This document shows, piece after piece, positions 7,440 to 17,300 of a DNA stretch of 64,000 nt. Each line of letters starts with the position of its first letter. Position 1 is the stretch's first letter. The notes below the pieces were generated by a model. The model ran no database searches and was not told where the DNA came from. It was given only the letters and a program-made list of their open reading frames with translations. Made by a program: the position numbers and the translations under genes. Source of the DNA: CAVZAB01 sp963773155 (lineage in GTDB: Bacteria > Pseudomonadota > Alphaproteobacteria > Rhizobiales > Beijerinckiaceae); the NCBI GenBank assembly GCA_963773155.1, contig CAVZAB010000009.1, positions 184,419-248,418 on the forward strand, in the 5' to 3' direction.

Positions 7440-8053
7440 TTGAAACGCGCCTCCAAGGCATCGACCGCGGCCCTGGTCAAGACCAGCTTATGGCGGCGCA
7501 AAATGTCGTACACATTGATGCCGGCGACCGGCAACACGTCGATTTGAGGAATTGAGCGGGCCGCCAGCCGCAGATTATTGGGCTCGACGCCGTCGATGAT
7601 CAGTGCATTGGTGAGTCCGAGCCGAGTCAGGTGCTCCTTCAGGGTCTTGGTCTTTGGTCCCGCCACTTCCGCACTGTCCCACACGATAATGCCGCCGTCC
7701 TTGGCCTTGGCCGATAGCGCATGTTTCAGCGCCAGCGCCCTGACCTTCTTCGGCAGGTCATGCGCATGGCTGCGCACGACCGGGCCGAAGGCCCGTCCGC
7801 CGCCGCGAAATTGCGGCACCCTGGCCGAACCGTGGCGGGCGCCGCCGGTGCCCTTCTGCTTGTACATTTTCTTGCCGGTGCGCCAGATCTCGGCCCGGCC
7901 AAGCGTCTTGTGTGTGCCGGCCCGTCGTTTGGCCAGCTGGTAGCGAACCATACGCGCAATCAGATCTTCGCGCGGATCAAGGCCGAAGATCGCATCGTTC
8001 AATTCGAGCGAGCCTTTCGCGCTCCCGTCAAGCGCCGTAATGTCGATCTTCAT
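7436..8053 (-). CDS. rplD: 50S ribosomal protein L4 (uL4)
   Basis: A 205-residue protein with a long loop lining the exit tunnel. The loop region GTGGARHGSARVPQFRGGGR is conserved, as is the following FGPVVRSHAHDLPKKVRALA. In enterobacteria L4 represses the S10 operon; nothing in the sequence shows that here. It starts three bases after rplC ends. Confidence 0.97.
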   Translation of the reverse strand: MKIDITALDGSAKGSLELNDAIFGLDPREDLIARMVRYQLAKRRAGTHKTLGRAEIWRTGKKMYKQKGTGGARHGSARVPQFRGGGRAFGPVVRSHAHDLPKKVRALALKHALSAKAKDGGIIVWDSAEVAGPKTKTLKEHLTRLGLTNALIIDGVEPNNLRLAARSIPQIDVLPVAGINVYDILRRHKLVLTRAAVDALEARFK

Positions 8054-8056
8054 CGC

Positions 8057-8776
8057 CTAGCCCTCCGCCTTGCCGTCGCCGGCAGCCGCCGCCGGCTCGG
8101 CTGCCATCCGGAACTTGCCGGGGACCGGCGCTTCCTTCGGCAGCGATCGCTTGACCGCGTCGCGGACGAAAATATAGCCGCCCGCATGGCCGGGAACCGC
8201 CCCCTCGACGAGGATCAGGCCGCGCGCCACATCGGTCTGCACTACCCGCAGGTTAAGCGTCGTCACCCTTTCGACGCCGAGATGGCCGGCCATTTTCTTG
8301 TTCTTGAAGGTCTTGCCGGGATCCTGGCGGCCGCCAGTCGAACCGTGCGAACGATGCGAGATGGAGACGCCGTGCGAGGCCCTGAGGCCGCCGAAATTCC
8401 AGCGCTTCATCGCGCCGGCAAAGCCCTTGCCGAGCGTCGTGCCGGTGACGTCGACGAATTGGCCAACGACGAAATGATCGGCAGTGATCTCGGCGCCCAC
8501 CGGAATGACTTTGTCGGCCGCGACCCGGAACTCGGCCAGCCGCAGTTTCGGTTCGACCCGGGCCACCGCGAAGCGGTTGCGCTCGGCCTTCGAAACATTC
8601 TTCACCTTGGCCCGGCCGATGCCGAGCTGCAGCGCGGTATAGCCGTTTTTTTCTTCGGAACGATGCGCGACGACCTGACAGCCGTCGAGTTTGAGCACTG
8701 TGACAGGCACATGTTCCCCCGCATCCGTGAAGACCCGGGTCATTCCGACCTTTTGTGCGATGACACCTGACCGCAT
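8057..8776 (-). CDS. rplC: 50S ribosomal protein L3 (uL3)
   Basis: A 239-residue early-assembly protein near the peptidyl-transferase centre. The start MRSGVIAQKVGMTRVFTDAG at 8776 and the loop motif SHGVSISHRSHGSTGGRQDP with GKTFKNKKMAGHLG are diagnostic. The C-terminus has an Ala-rich tail. The frame is open eight codons upstream, but these are not L3-like. Confidence 0.97.
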   Translation of the reverse strand: MRSGVIAQKVGMTRVFTDAGEHVPVTVLKLDGCQVVAHRSEEKNGYTALQLGIGRAKVKNVSKAERNRFAVARVEPKLRLAEFRVAADKVIPVGAEITADHFVVGQFVDVTGTTLGKGFAGAMKRWNFGGLRASHGVSISHRSHGSTGGRQDPGKTFKNKKMAGHLGVERVTTLNLRVVQTDVARGLILVEGAVPGHAGGYIFVRDAVKRSLPKEAPVPGKFRMAAEPAAAAGDGKAEG

Positions 8777-8818
8777 GGTTTCGTTTCCTTCAGGGCGCAT
8801 TCAAAGCGAAGCGGCGCC

Positions 8819-9127
8819 TCAGAGCTTGATCTCGACATCGACGCCCGCCGCAAGGTCGAGCTTCATCAGCGCGTCGACGGTCTGCGGCGTCGGATCGACA
8901 ATGTCGAGAACCCGCTTGTGGGTTCGTATTTCAAACTGCTCGCGCGATTTCTTGTCGACATGCGGCGAGCGATTGACGGTGAATTTCTCGATCTTCGTCG
9001 GCAAGGGAATCGGACCGCGCACCTGCGCCCCCGTCCGCTTCGCCGTCGAAACAATCTCCTTGGTCGATGCGTCCAAAATGCGATGATCGAACGCTTTAAG
9101 GCGGATGCGAATATTTTGACCGGTCAT
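8819..9127 (-). CDS. rpsJ: 30S ribosomal protein S10 (uS10, NusE)
   Basis: A 102-residue small-subunit protein that also acts as the antitermination factor NusE with NusB. NIRIRLKAFDHRILDASTKE and GPIPLPTKIEKFTVNRSPHV, with the extended loop that contacts 16S rRNA, are complete. The start at 9127 gives the standard length. It lies just after tuf, with a short hairpin in the gap. Confidence 0.97.
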   Translation of the reverse strand: MTGQNIRIRLKAFDHRILDASTKEIVSTAKRTGAQVRGPIPLPTKIEKFTVNRSPHVDKKSREQFEIRTHKRVLDIVDPTPQTVDALMKLDLAAGVDVEIKL

Positions 9128-9144
9128 AATTGGATCCCCTGAGC

Positions 9145-9171
9145 GCCGGCACGGCGGGCTGCGGTGCCGGC
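9145..9171 (-). other. Hairpin between tuf and rpsJ
   Basis: The 57-base gap holds a perfect 8-bp inverted repeat, GCCGGCAC and GTGCCGGC, with an 11-base loop. No U-run follows, so it is not a typical terminator. It could be an RNA-processing site or a leader structure for rpsJ; its role is inferred only from its position. Confidence 0.4.
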
Positions 9172-9185
9172 CTGATCGGCCCTGG

Positions 9186-10376
9186 CTATTCGATGATCGA
9201 GGCGACGACGCCGGCGCCGACGGTGCGGCCGCCTTCGCGGATGGCGAAGCGCAACTTCTCCTCCATCGCAATCGGCGAGATCAGCACGACTTCCATCGTC
9301 ACATTGTCGCCCGGCATGACCATTTCCGTGCCTTCCGGCAGCGTCACCACCCCGGTGACGTCAGTCGTACGGAAATAGAATTGCGGGCGGTAGTTGCTGA
9401 AGAACGGTGTGTGGCGGCCACCCTCCTCCTTGGTCAGGATATAGGCCTCGGCCTTGAATTTCGTGTGCGGCTTGACCGAACCCGGCTTGCACAAGACTTG
9501 ACCGCGCTCGACATCCTCGCGTTTGGTACCGCGCAGCAATGCGCCGATATTGTCGCCGGCCTGGCCTTGATCGAGCAGCTTGCGGAACATTTCAACGCCG
9601 GTAACCGTCGTTTTCTGGGTCGGCCGCAGGCCGACGATTTCGATTTCCTCGCCAACTTTGACAATGCCGCGCTCGACCCGGCCCGTCACAACGGTACCGC
9701 GACCGGATATCGAGAACACGTCCTCGACCGGCATCAGGAACGGCTGATCGATCGGCCGATCCGGTTGCGGAATGTAATCGTCCACCGTCTGCATCAGCTT
9801 GATAATGGCATCATGGCCGATCTCAGGCTGCTTGTTCTCCAAGGCGCAGAGCGCCGAGCCTTTGGTGATCGGAATATCGTCACCGGGGAAATCATATTTC
9901 GACAGGAGTTCGCGAACCTCGAGTTCGACCAGTTCGAGCAGTTCCGGATCGTCGACCATATCGACCTTGTTCATGAAGACGACCAGTGCCGGAACGCCGA
10001 CCTGGCGAGCAAGCAGAATGTGCTCGCGCGTCTGCGGCATCGGCCCGTCCGCAGCGGAAACAACGAGAATCGCGCCATCCATCTGCGCCGCGCCGGTGAT
10101 CATGTTCTTGACATAGTCCGCGTGGCCGGGACAATCGACATGCGCGTAATGGCGCTTGGCGGTCTCATATTCGACGTGGGCCGTCGAAATGGTGATGCCG
10201 CGCGCTTTTTCTTCCGGCGCCTTGTCGATCTGGTCATAGGCCGTGAAGGTCGCCCCGCCCGTCTCGGCCAGAACCTTGGTGATGGCCGCCGTCAGCGACG
10301 TCTTGCCATGGTCGACGTGACCAATGGTCCCGATGTTGCAGTGCGGCTTCGTCCTAGAGAATTTTTCCTTAGCCAT
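9186..10376 (-). CDS. tuf: Translation elongation factor Tu
   Basis: A 396-residue GTPase that brings aminoacyl-tRNA to the ribosome. The G1 motif GHVDHGKT is at residues 19-26, the DCPGH switch-2 motif at about 81-85 and the NKVD base-specificity motif near 136-139; domains 2 and 3 follow to the C-terminal VGAGVVASIIE. It lies between fusA and rpsJ (the tufA position). The second tuf expected near tRNA-Trp and secE in many relatives is not in this window. Confidence 0.98.
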   Translation of the reverse strand: MAKEKFSRTKPHCNIGTIGHVDHGKTSLTAAITKVLAETGGATFTAYDQIDKAPEEKARGITISTAHVEYETAKRHYAHVDCPGHADYVKNMITGAAQMDGAILVVSAADGPMPQTREHILLARQVGVPALVVFMNKVDMVDDPELLELVELEVRELLSKYDFPGDDIPITKGSALCALENKQPEIGHDAIIKLMQTVDDYIPQPDRPIDQPFLMPVEDVFSISGRGTVVTGRVERGIVKVGEEIEIVGLRPTQKTTVTGVEMFRKLLDQGQAGDNIGALLRGTKREDVERGQVLCKPGSVKPHTKFKAEAYILTKEEGGRHTPFFSNYRPQFYFRTTDVTGVVTLPEGTEMVMPGDNVTMEVVLISPIAMEEKLRFAIREGGRTVGAGVVASIIE

Positions 10377-10437
10377 TGGGGGCTCCTTCCATCTGTCTCA
10401 TGCGAGACGCAATCTTGAGTTGTATGCTGGCACGCCC

Positions 10438-12525
10438 TCAGGCGTATTTCGCTTGAATTTTTTCGGCCTCGTTGCGCGGAACTTCGGAATAATGGTCGAA
10501 AGTCATCGTGTAGCTCGCCCGGCCCTGCGAGAACGAGCGGAGCTGGTTGACATAGCCGAACATATTGGCAAGCGGCACCATCGCATTGACGATAACCGCG
10601 TTGCCGCGCATGTCCTGACCGAGGATCTGGCCGCGCCTCGAATTGATATCGCCGATGACCGAGCCGGTATATTCCTCCGGTGTCACCACTTCGACCTTCA
10701 TCACCGGCTCGAGCAGAACAGAGCCGCCCTTGCGCAGCGCATCGCGCAGCGCCGCCCGCGAGGCGATTTCGAAGGCGAGCGCCGAGGAATCGACATCATG
10801 CGCAGCCCCGTCGATCAGCGAGACCTTGAGGTCGACGACCGGAAAACCAGCCAACACGCCGGCGCCTAGCACCGATTCCAGCCCCTTGACGACGCCCGGC
10901 ACGAATTCCCGCGGCACCGAGCCGCCAACCACCTCATTTTCGAAGGTGAAGCCCTTGCCGACCTCGTTCGGCTCGACGATGAACTTGACCCGGGCGAACT
11001 GGCCGGTGCCACCGGTCTGTTTCTTGTGGGTATAGTCTTCCTCGACCCGCTTGGTGATCTTTTCGCGATAGGCGACCTGCGGCGCGCCGACATTGACCTC
11101 AACCTTGTGGGTTCGCTTGAGAATGTCGACCTTAATGTCGAGGTGCAATTCGCCCATGCCCTTGATGATGGTTTGGCCCAATTCCTGGTCCGTGGAGACG
11201 CGGAAGGAGGGATCCTCGGCGGCGAGCTTGACCAGCGCCGCCGCCATTTTCTCCTGATCGCCCTTGGTTTTGGGCTCGACCGCCATTTCGATGACCGGCT
11301 CGGGAAACTCCATTTTCTCGAGAATGACTGCCTTGTTCGGATCGCACAAAGTGTCGCCAGTGCGCGCTTCCTTCATGCCGACCAAAGCGACAATGTCGCC
11401 GGCAAAGGCCTCGGAAATTTCCTCGCGATTATTGGCATGCATCAGCACCATGCGGCCAACACGGTCGGTTTTTTCGCGGGTCGAGTTCAGCAGCGATACA
11501 CCCTTTTCGAGCTTGCCCGAATAGATCCGGGCAAAGGTCAGCACGCCGAAAGGGTCGTCCATGATCTTGAAGGCGAGCAGGGCGAGCGGCTCGTCGTCGG
11601 AGGGCTTGCGCTCCGTCTCCACGCCAGTCTTGTAGTCAATGCCGCGAATGGCGCCGCGATCGACCGGCGAGGGCAGATAGTCGACAACCGCATCGAGCAG
11701 CGGCTGCACGCCCTTGTTCTTGAACGCCGAGCCGCATAGCACCGGATAGAAGCTCGAAGTGAGAACCGCCTTGCGGATAAGCCGCCGCAAAGTCGCCTCG
11801 TCCGGCTCCTGGCCGTCGAGATAGCGGGACATCACGTCATCGTCGAGTTCGACCGCCGCCTCGATCAAGGCGAGACGATATTCCTGCGCCGTCTCCAAGA
11901 GGTCGGCGGGAACTTCGACATCGGAGAATTTGGCCCCGAGCGATTCCTCGGCCCAGACCACGCCCTTCATTCGGACGAGATCGATAAGTCCCTTGAACTG
12001 GCTTTCGGCGCCGATCGGCAGCTGGATCGGTACCGGCCGTGCGCCGAGCCTGACCTTGATGTCCTCAATGCAGCGGAAGAAATCCGCGCCGACCTTGTCC
12101 ATCTTATTGCAGAAGACGATCCGCGGCACCTTATACTTGTCGCCCTGACGCCAGACCGTCTCGGTTTGCGGCTCGACGCCCTGGTTGGAATCGAGCACAC
12201 AGACGGCACCGTCGAGCACCCTGAGCGAACGCTCGACCTCAATCGTGAAATCGACGTGACCGGGCGTGTCGATAATATTGAGCCGATGCATGGCGCCGTC
12301 GCGGCCGGGCCAGAAAGCCGTGGTCGCCGCCGAGGTAATGGTGATGCCGCGCTCCTGCTCCTGCTCCATGAAATCCATGGTCGCGGCCCCATCATGGACC
12401 TCGCCGATTTTGTGGCTCTTGCCGGTATAATAGAGGATGCGCTCGGTTGTCGTGGTCTTGCCAGCGTCGATATGCGCCATGATACCGAAGTTTCGGTAGT
12501 CCTTCAGGGGATATTGGCGGGGCAT
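10438..12525 (-). CDS. fusA: Translation elongation factor G
   Basis: A 695-residue translocase GTPase. The G1 motif AHIDAGKT is at residues 17-24, with DTPGHVDF and CNKMDK further on. The later domains include the family sequence VNVGAPQVAYREKI and GYVNQLRSFSQGRASYTM at the C-terminus. Full length with no interruptions. It is the third gene of the rpsL-rpsG-fusA-tuf unit. Confidence 0.98.
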   Translation of the reverse strand: MPRQYPLKDYRNFGIMAHIDAGKTTTTERILYYTGKSHKIGEVHDGAATMDFMEQEQERGITITSAATTAFWPGRDGAMHRLNIIDTPGHVDFTIEVERSLRVLDGAVCVLDSNQGVEPQTETVWRQGDKYKVPRIVFCNKMDKVGADFFRCIEDIKVRLGARPVPIQLPIGAESQFKGLIDLVRMKGVVWAEESLGAKFSDVEVPADLLETAQEYRLALIEAAVELDDDVMSRYLDGQEPDEATLRRLIRKAVLTSSFYPVLCGSAFKNKGVQPLLDAVVDYLPSPVDRGAIRGIDYKTGVETERKPSDDEPLALLAFKIMDDPFGVLTFARIYSGKLEKGVSLLNSTREKTDRVGRMVLMHANNREEISEAFAGDIVALVGMKEARTGDTLCDPNKAVILEKMEFPEPVIEMAVEPKTKGDQEKMAAALVKLAAEDPSFRVSTDQELGQTIIKGMGELHLDIKVDILKRTHKVEVNVGAPQVAYREKITKRVEEDYTHKKQTGGTGQFARVKFIVEPNEVGKGFTFENEVVGGSVPREFVPGVVKGLESVLGAGVLAGFPVVDLKVSLIDGAAHDVDSSALAFEIASRAALRDALRKGGSVLLEPVMKVEVVTPEEYTGSVIGDINSRRGQILGQDMRGNAVIVNAMVPLANMFGYVNQLRSFSQGRASYTMTFDHYSEVPRNEAEKIQAKYA

Positions 12526-12549
12526 GATGATGATCCTTGCAGCTGTCGT

Positions 12550-13020
12550 TCACCAGCGATAATGCGCGAAGGCGCGGTTGGCTTCGGCCATCCGGTGGGT
12601 ATCTTCGCGTTTCTTGACGGCATTGCCGCGATTGTTCGAGGCATCGAGCAATTCGGCCGAAAGGCGGTCGACCATGGTCTTGTCATTGCGGTCGCGCGCC
12701 GCCGTGATGATCCAGCGGATCGCCAGAGCCTGGCGGCGCTCCAGCCGCACTTCAACCGGCACCTGATAGGTGGCACCGCCGACACGGCGCGAGCGCACTT
12801 CGATCGCCGGCGCGACATTTTCCAGCGCCTGTTTGAAGACAGCGAGCGGATCCTGTTTGGTCTTGGCCTCGACAATGTCGAGCGCCCCATAGACGATCGA
12901 CTCGGCCACCGACTTCTTGCCGTCGTACATGATCGAATTCATGAATTTGGTCACGATCACATCCCCGAACTTCGGGTCAGGAATGATCTCTCGCTTCTCG
13001 GCGCTGTGACGACGCGACAT
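12550..13020 (-). CDS. rpsG: 30S ribosomal protein S7 (uS7)
   Basis: A 156-residue organiser of the 30S head, and the translational repressor of this operon in enterobacteria. MSRRHSAEKREIIPDPKFGD, VEVRSRRVGGATYQVPVEVR and AEANRAFAHYRW are conserved. Standard length. It lies 18 bases after rpsL. Confidence 0.97.
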   Translation of the reverse strand: MSRRHSAEKREIIPDPKFGDVIVTKFMNSIMYDGKKSVAESIVYGALDIVEAKTKQDPLAVFKQALENVAPAIEVRSRRVGGATYQVPVEVRLERRQALAIRWIITAARDRNDKTMVDRLSAELLDASNNRGNAVKKREDTHRMAEANRAFAHYRW

Positions 13021-13038
13021 GTTGGCTCCTTGCCTTCT

Positions 13039-13410
13039 CTATTTCGGCCGCTTGGCGCCGTATTTGGACCGACGCTGCTTGCGGTCCTTGACGCCCTGCG
13101 TGTCGAGAACACCGCGCAAAATATGGTAGCGAACACCGGGAAGGTCCTTGACCCGGCCGCCGCGGATCATCACGACCGAGTGCTCCTGCAGGTTATGGCC
13201 TTCCCCGGGAATGTAGCCGATCACTTCGAAGCCATTGGTCAGGCGGACCTTGGCAACCTTGCGCAGCGCCGAATTTGGCTTCTTCGGGGTCGTCGTATAA
13301 ACGCGGGTGCACACACCGCGCTTTTGCGGACAAGCCCCGAGATGGCGGGCCTTTTCCCGGTAGGTCTTTTGCTGCCGCGGCTTGCGGATCAACTGGCTAA
13401 TCGTCGGCAT
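13039..13410 (-). CDS. rpsL: 30S ribosomal protein S12 (uS12)
   Basis: A 123-residue decoding-centre protein. MPTISQLIRKPRQQ leads to TTTPKKPNSALRKVAKVRL, where K43 and the later VKDLPG lysine, classic sites of streptomycin-resistance mutations, are wild type. The last residues KYGAKRPK are typical. It heads its transcription unit; a promoter-like site lies about 290 bases upstream. Confidence 0.97.
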   Translation of the reverse strand: MPTISQLIRKPRQQKTYREKARHLGACPQKRGVCTRVYTTTPKKPNSALRKVAKVRLTNGFEVIGYIPGEGHNLQEHSVVMIRGGRVKDLPGVRYHILRGVLDTQGVKDRKQRRSKYGAKRPK

Positions 13411-13696
13411 GTCTCGCCCTTCGTCGGTTCAAAATCCCAAACCGGAGACCTCTCCGGTTGGCGCGCCCGGGCCCATGTCCGCGCGCAAAACGAAGCGGCG
13501 CCCTCGGCCCATCCGGGCTTCCGGCGCTGCAAAATGCAGAGGACCGGGGCGTTGCCACCACGGTCTTGCCTCAGGTCGGACCGAAATCCGTCGGACTCTT
13601 ACGTCGCAGGTGAGGCCGACAACGTCTAGGGATCTTGGGTCCGAGGCGCGACGCTTACGGACAGCTGGATTCCTACCGCTTGTCGAAAGTAGGCGT
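13411..13696 (-). other. Long 5' leader of the rpsL unit
   Basis: About 290 bases between rpsL and the promoter-like site. One reading frame is open for 98 codons on the minus strand, but its Arg-rich composition and lack of any recognisable motif argue against a gene. I read the stretch as an untranslated leader. No clear attenuator hairpin was seen. Confidence 0.4.
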
Positions 13697-13725
13697 TGAT
13701 TAATGAAGACGGACCGCGCCGTCAA
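13697..13725 (-). promoter_or_regulatory. Candidate sigma-70-type promoter for rpsL-rpsG-fusA-tuf
   Basis: On the minus strand TTGACG (13725-13720) and TAATCA (13702-13697) are separated by 17 bases. The -35 box is a near-consensus hexamer and the -10 box a weaker one. It lies between the truncated PAS-like gene and rpsL, where a promoter is expected. Confidence 0.45.
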
Positions 13726-13760
13726 GCCCCCAGCCGGATTTTTGGCCGACTATCTCGCCT

Positions 13761-14207
13761 TTAGCCGGCAATTTCGACGAACAGGATCGCCCGCAGCAAT
13801 TGGCAGGAATCGCCGGCGAATGGAACCGGCAGCGCGGACAGCCTGAGCCGCGTCTGGGCGCCCGCGCCGAGGATGATCGGCGGCCGGCTCGTGCCGACCA
13901 GCGCCGCCCCAATGATCGCCTGGAGCTCGGCATTGTCCCGCTCGTTCGACCCGATCAGGTGGCGGCTTGCCAGCGCAAGGCTCTCGCCGAGAAGGCGCCC
14001 CGCCGCGGCACTGACATGGAGCACGCCGCCGGACGCATCGATCAATAGCGCGGCCTTGCCGAGCAATTCAAAGGCGTCGGCCATGCCGCGTGCCCGCGCG
14101 CCCGCTAGAAGCGGTGTTAACATTCTCGGATCATAACCGAATTCGGTCGCCGGATCGGCCTCCGGTGGGACCTGCGGTTGGTTGTGTGGGGCAAAATGCG
14201 CGCTCAT
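13761..14207 (-). CDS. Truncated PAS-like regulator fragment
   Basis: A 148-residue protein not normally found between rpoC and rpsL. After a disordered N-terminus, residues from about 60 on (LLGKAALLIDASGGVLHVSA) look like the PAS-type sensor half of some LuxR-family regulators, with the following AAGRLLGESLALASRHLIG. The frame stops after AILFVEIAG, where such proteins would go on to a helix-turn-helix, so no DNA-binding domain remains. It may be a relic or a stand-alone sensor. I cannot assign a ligand. The start at 14207 is the more likely of several. Confidence 0.5.
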   Translation of the reverse strand: MSAHFAPHNQPQVPPEADPATEFGYDPRMLTPLLAGARARGMADAFELLGKAALLIDASGGVLHVSAAAGRLLGESLALASRHLIGSNERDNAELQAIIGAALVGTSRPPIILGAGAQTRLRLSALPVPFAGDSCQLLRAILFVEIAG

Positions 14208-14340
14208 ATCCGCCTCGATTAGCTGGTTTTCAGGGCGCCGGCCAGTGACAGCACCCGCTTGCACCAGCCAATGTCGATCTGTCGTTAACAAAATGCAGTG
14301 CGGCTCGGCACATGGCAGATAGATGGGGCGACAGCTGGGC

Positions 14341-14375
14341 AAAAAAAAGCCGCCGGCGCAAGCCGGCGGCTTTTT
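14341..14375 (-). terminator. Intrinsic terminator after rpoC, symmetric
   Basis: A perfect 9-bp stem GCCGCCGGC / GCCGGCGGC with a GCAA loop. Read on the minus strand it ends in eight U residues 25 bases past the rpoC stop; on the plus strand five U residues follow. This should end the rplJL-rpoBC transcript. Confidence 0.85.
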
Positions 14376-14399
14376 GCGGCAACGAGCCTTAGGCGGCCC

Positions 14400-17300
14400 C
14401 TATTCGGCCGCCGGCGGCAATTGCGGCGGCTGCTTCGAGGATTCCGCCTTCTGGGCGAGGATCAGTTCGTCGCGCATCGTCGCCACCTGCCGCAATTTTG
14501 TCATCGCCGCCCCGGTTCCAGCCGGGATCAGCCGGCCAACGATGACATTCTCCTTGAGGCCCTCGAGCTGGTCGATCTTGCCGTTGACGGCCGCTTCGGT
14601 CAGCACCCTTGTAGTCTCCTGGAACGAGGCCGCCGAAATGAACGAACGGGTCTGCAACGAGGCCTTGGTAATGCCGAGCAGGACCGGCGTGCCGGTCGCC
14701 GGCTTGCGGCCCTCGGCCAGCACTTTCGCATTGGCCTCCTCGAGTTCGAGCTGATCGACCTGTTCGCCGGCCAGGAATTCCGTGTCCCCGGGGTCGGTAA
14801 TGTCGATTTTCTGCAGCATCTGCCGAACGATGACCTCGATATGTTTATCGTTGATATTGACGCCCTGCAGGCGATAGACCTCCTGGATCTCGTTGACCAG
14901 ATAGGCGGCCAATTCCTCGACCCCCTTGATCGCCAGAATGTCGTGCGGCGCCGGATTGCCGTCGACGATGTAATCGCCCTTTTCGACGACATCGCCGTCC
15001 TGCAGATGGATATGCTTGCCTTTCGGGATCAGATATTCGACCGGATCGGCGCCCGGCTCGTGCGGCACGATGGTCACCCGTTGCTTGTTCTTGTAATCGC
15101 GGCCGAACTGGACTGTGCCGGAGGCCTCAGCAATGATCGCGTGATCCTTCGGCCGGCGCGCCTCGAACAATTCCGCCACCCGCGGCAGACCGCCAGTGAT
15201 GTCTCGGGTCTTGGCGCTTTCCATCGAGACGCGGGCGACGACGTCGCCAGCCTTGATCGTGGTCCCCGGCTCCGCCGCGATGATCGATTCGACCGGCAGC
15301 AAATAGCGCGCGTCGCCGCCGCGCGGCAATTTGGTGATTTTGCCATCCTTGCCCTTGATGACAATCGCCGGCCGCAAGTTGACCGAGCGCTGGCTGAGCC
15401 GCCAGTCGATCACCATGCGCTTGGCAATGCCGGTCGATTCGTCAATCGCTTCCGACATCGAGGCGCCCTCGACCAGGTCCTCGAATGCAACTATGCCATC
15501 GATTTCCGTCATGATCGGCCGGCTGTAGGGATCCCATTCGGCGATCCTCTGGCCACGCTTGACCTTGTCGCCCTCGTCGACCCGCAGGCGGGCGCCATAT
15601 TGAACCCGGTGCACGGCCCGGTCGACCCCGTCCGGTCCAACGATGACAACCGCGACATTGCGCGCCATGACCATCAGGTCGCTGTCTGAGTTGCGGGCCA
15701 GCGCCCGATTGCGGATTTTAACCACGCCTTCGAAGTTCGATTCGATGAAGGACTGGTCGGCGATCTGGGCCGCACCGCCAATATGGAAGGTGCGCATCGT
15801 CAGCTGGGTGCCAGGCTCGCCGATCGACTGGGCGGCGATAACGCCGACCGCCTCGCCGAGATTGACCGGCGTCCCGCGGGCAAGATCGCGTCCATAGCAC
15901 TTGCCGCAAACACCGTTCTTCGCCTCGCAGGTCAGGACCGAACGGATCTTGACCTCCTGGATGCCGGCCGCATTGATTCGGTCGATATGCCATTCCTGGA
16001 TCATCTCGCCGGCTGCCACGATCACCTTGCCGTCAAGCTCTTTCAGATCCTCGGCCGATGTCCGCCCGAGAATGCGCGTGGCAAGCGAGGCAACGACTTG
16101 GCCGGCATCGATGATCGCCCGCATTCGAATGCCGCCGCTCGAGCCGCAATCATTGGTGGTGATGATCGAATCCTGGGCGACATCGACGAGCCGCCGCGTA
16201 AGATAGCCGGAATTGGCCGTCTTCAGCGCCGTGTCGGCGAGGCCCTTGCGGGCGCCATGGGTCGAGTTGAAATATTCAAGGACGGTCAGGCCCTCCTTGA
16301 AGTTCGAGATGATCGGGCTTTCGATAATTTCGCCCGACGGCTTGGCCATCAGGCCGCGCATCGCCGCAAGCTGCTTCATCTGGGCCGGCGAGCCACGGGC
16401 GCCCGAATGCGACATCATGTAGATCGAATTGATCGGCAGGTCGCGGCCGCTGCGGTCCTTTTTGACCGACGAGATGCGCGCCATCATTTCCTCGGCGAGC
16501 TTGTCGGTGCATTTTGCCCAGGCGTCGACCACCTTGTTATACTTCTCGCCCTGGGTGATCAGCCCGTCATTGTATTGCTGCTCGTATTCCTTGGCGAGCG
16601 CCCTGGTATCGGCAACGATCTTCGGTTTGGTCTCCGGCACCACCATGTCGTCCTTGCCGAAGGAAATGCCGGCCTTGAACGCCTCGCGAAAGCCGAGCGC
16701 CATGATCCGGTCGCAGAAGATCACCGTCTCCTTCTGCCCGCAATTGCGGTAGACGGTATCGATCATGCTCGAGATTTCCTTCTTCGTCATCAGCTTGTTG
16801 GCGACGTCGAAGGGCACCTTGTTGTGGTCAGGCAGCAATTGGCCAAGGATCATGCGGCCAGGCGTCGTGTCGAAGATCTTGGAAACCCGGTTGCCATTTT
16901 CGTCGTAGGTCCAGGCGCGCCCCTTGATCTTGGTGTGCAGGGTGATCGCCTTGGCGTGCAGGGCATGCTCGAGCTCGCCCATATTGGCAAAGGCCATCCC
17001 CTGTCCCGGCTCGCCGTCGCTGACTAACGTGACGAAATAAAGACCGAGAACAATGTCCTGCGATGGCACGATGATCGGCTGACCATTGGCCGGGTGCAGG
17101 ATGTTGTTGGTCGACATCATCAAGACGCGCGCCTCGAGTTGCGCCTCGAGCGATAGCGGCACATGCACCGCCATCTGGTCGCCGTCGAAATCGGCATTGA
17201 AGGCGGCGCAGACCAAGGGATGCAGCTGGATCGCTTTGCCCTCGATCAGCACTGGCTCGAAGGCCTGGATTCCGAGCCGATGCAGAGTCGGCGCCCGGTT

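Noticed and set aside
13429..13725. A 98-codon minus-strand frame upstream of rpsL
   Set aside because: Arg-rich, overlaps the promoter-like site and has no ribosome-binding site.
15783..17027. A 414-codon plus-strand frame inside rpoC
   Set aside because: Arg/His/Asp-rich shadow of rpoC; no start context and no motif.
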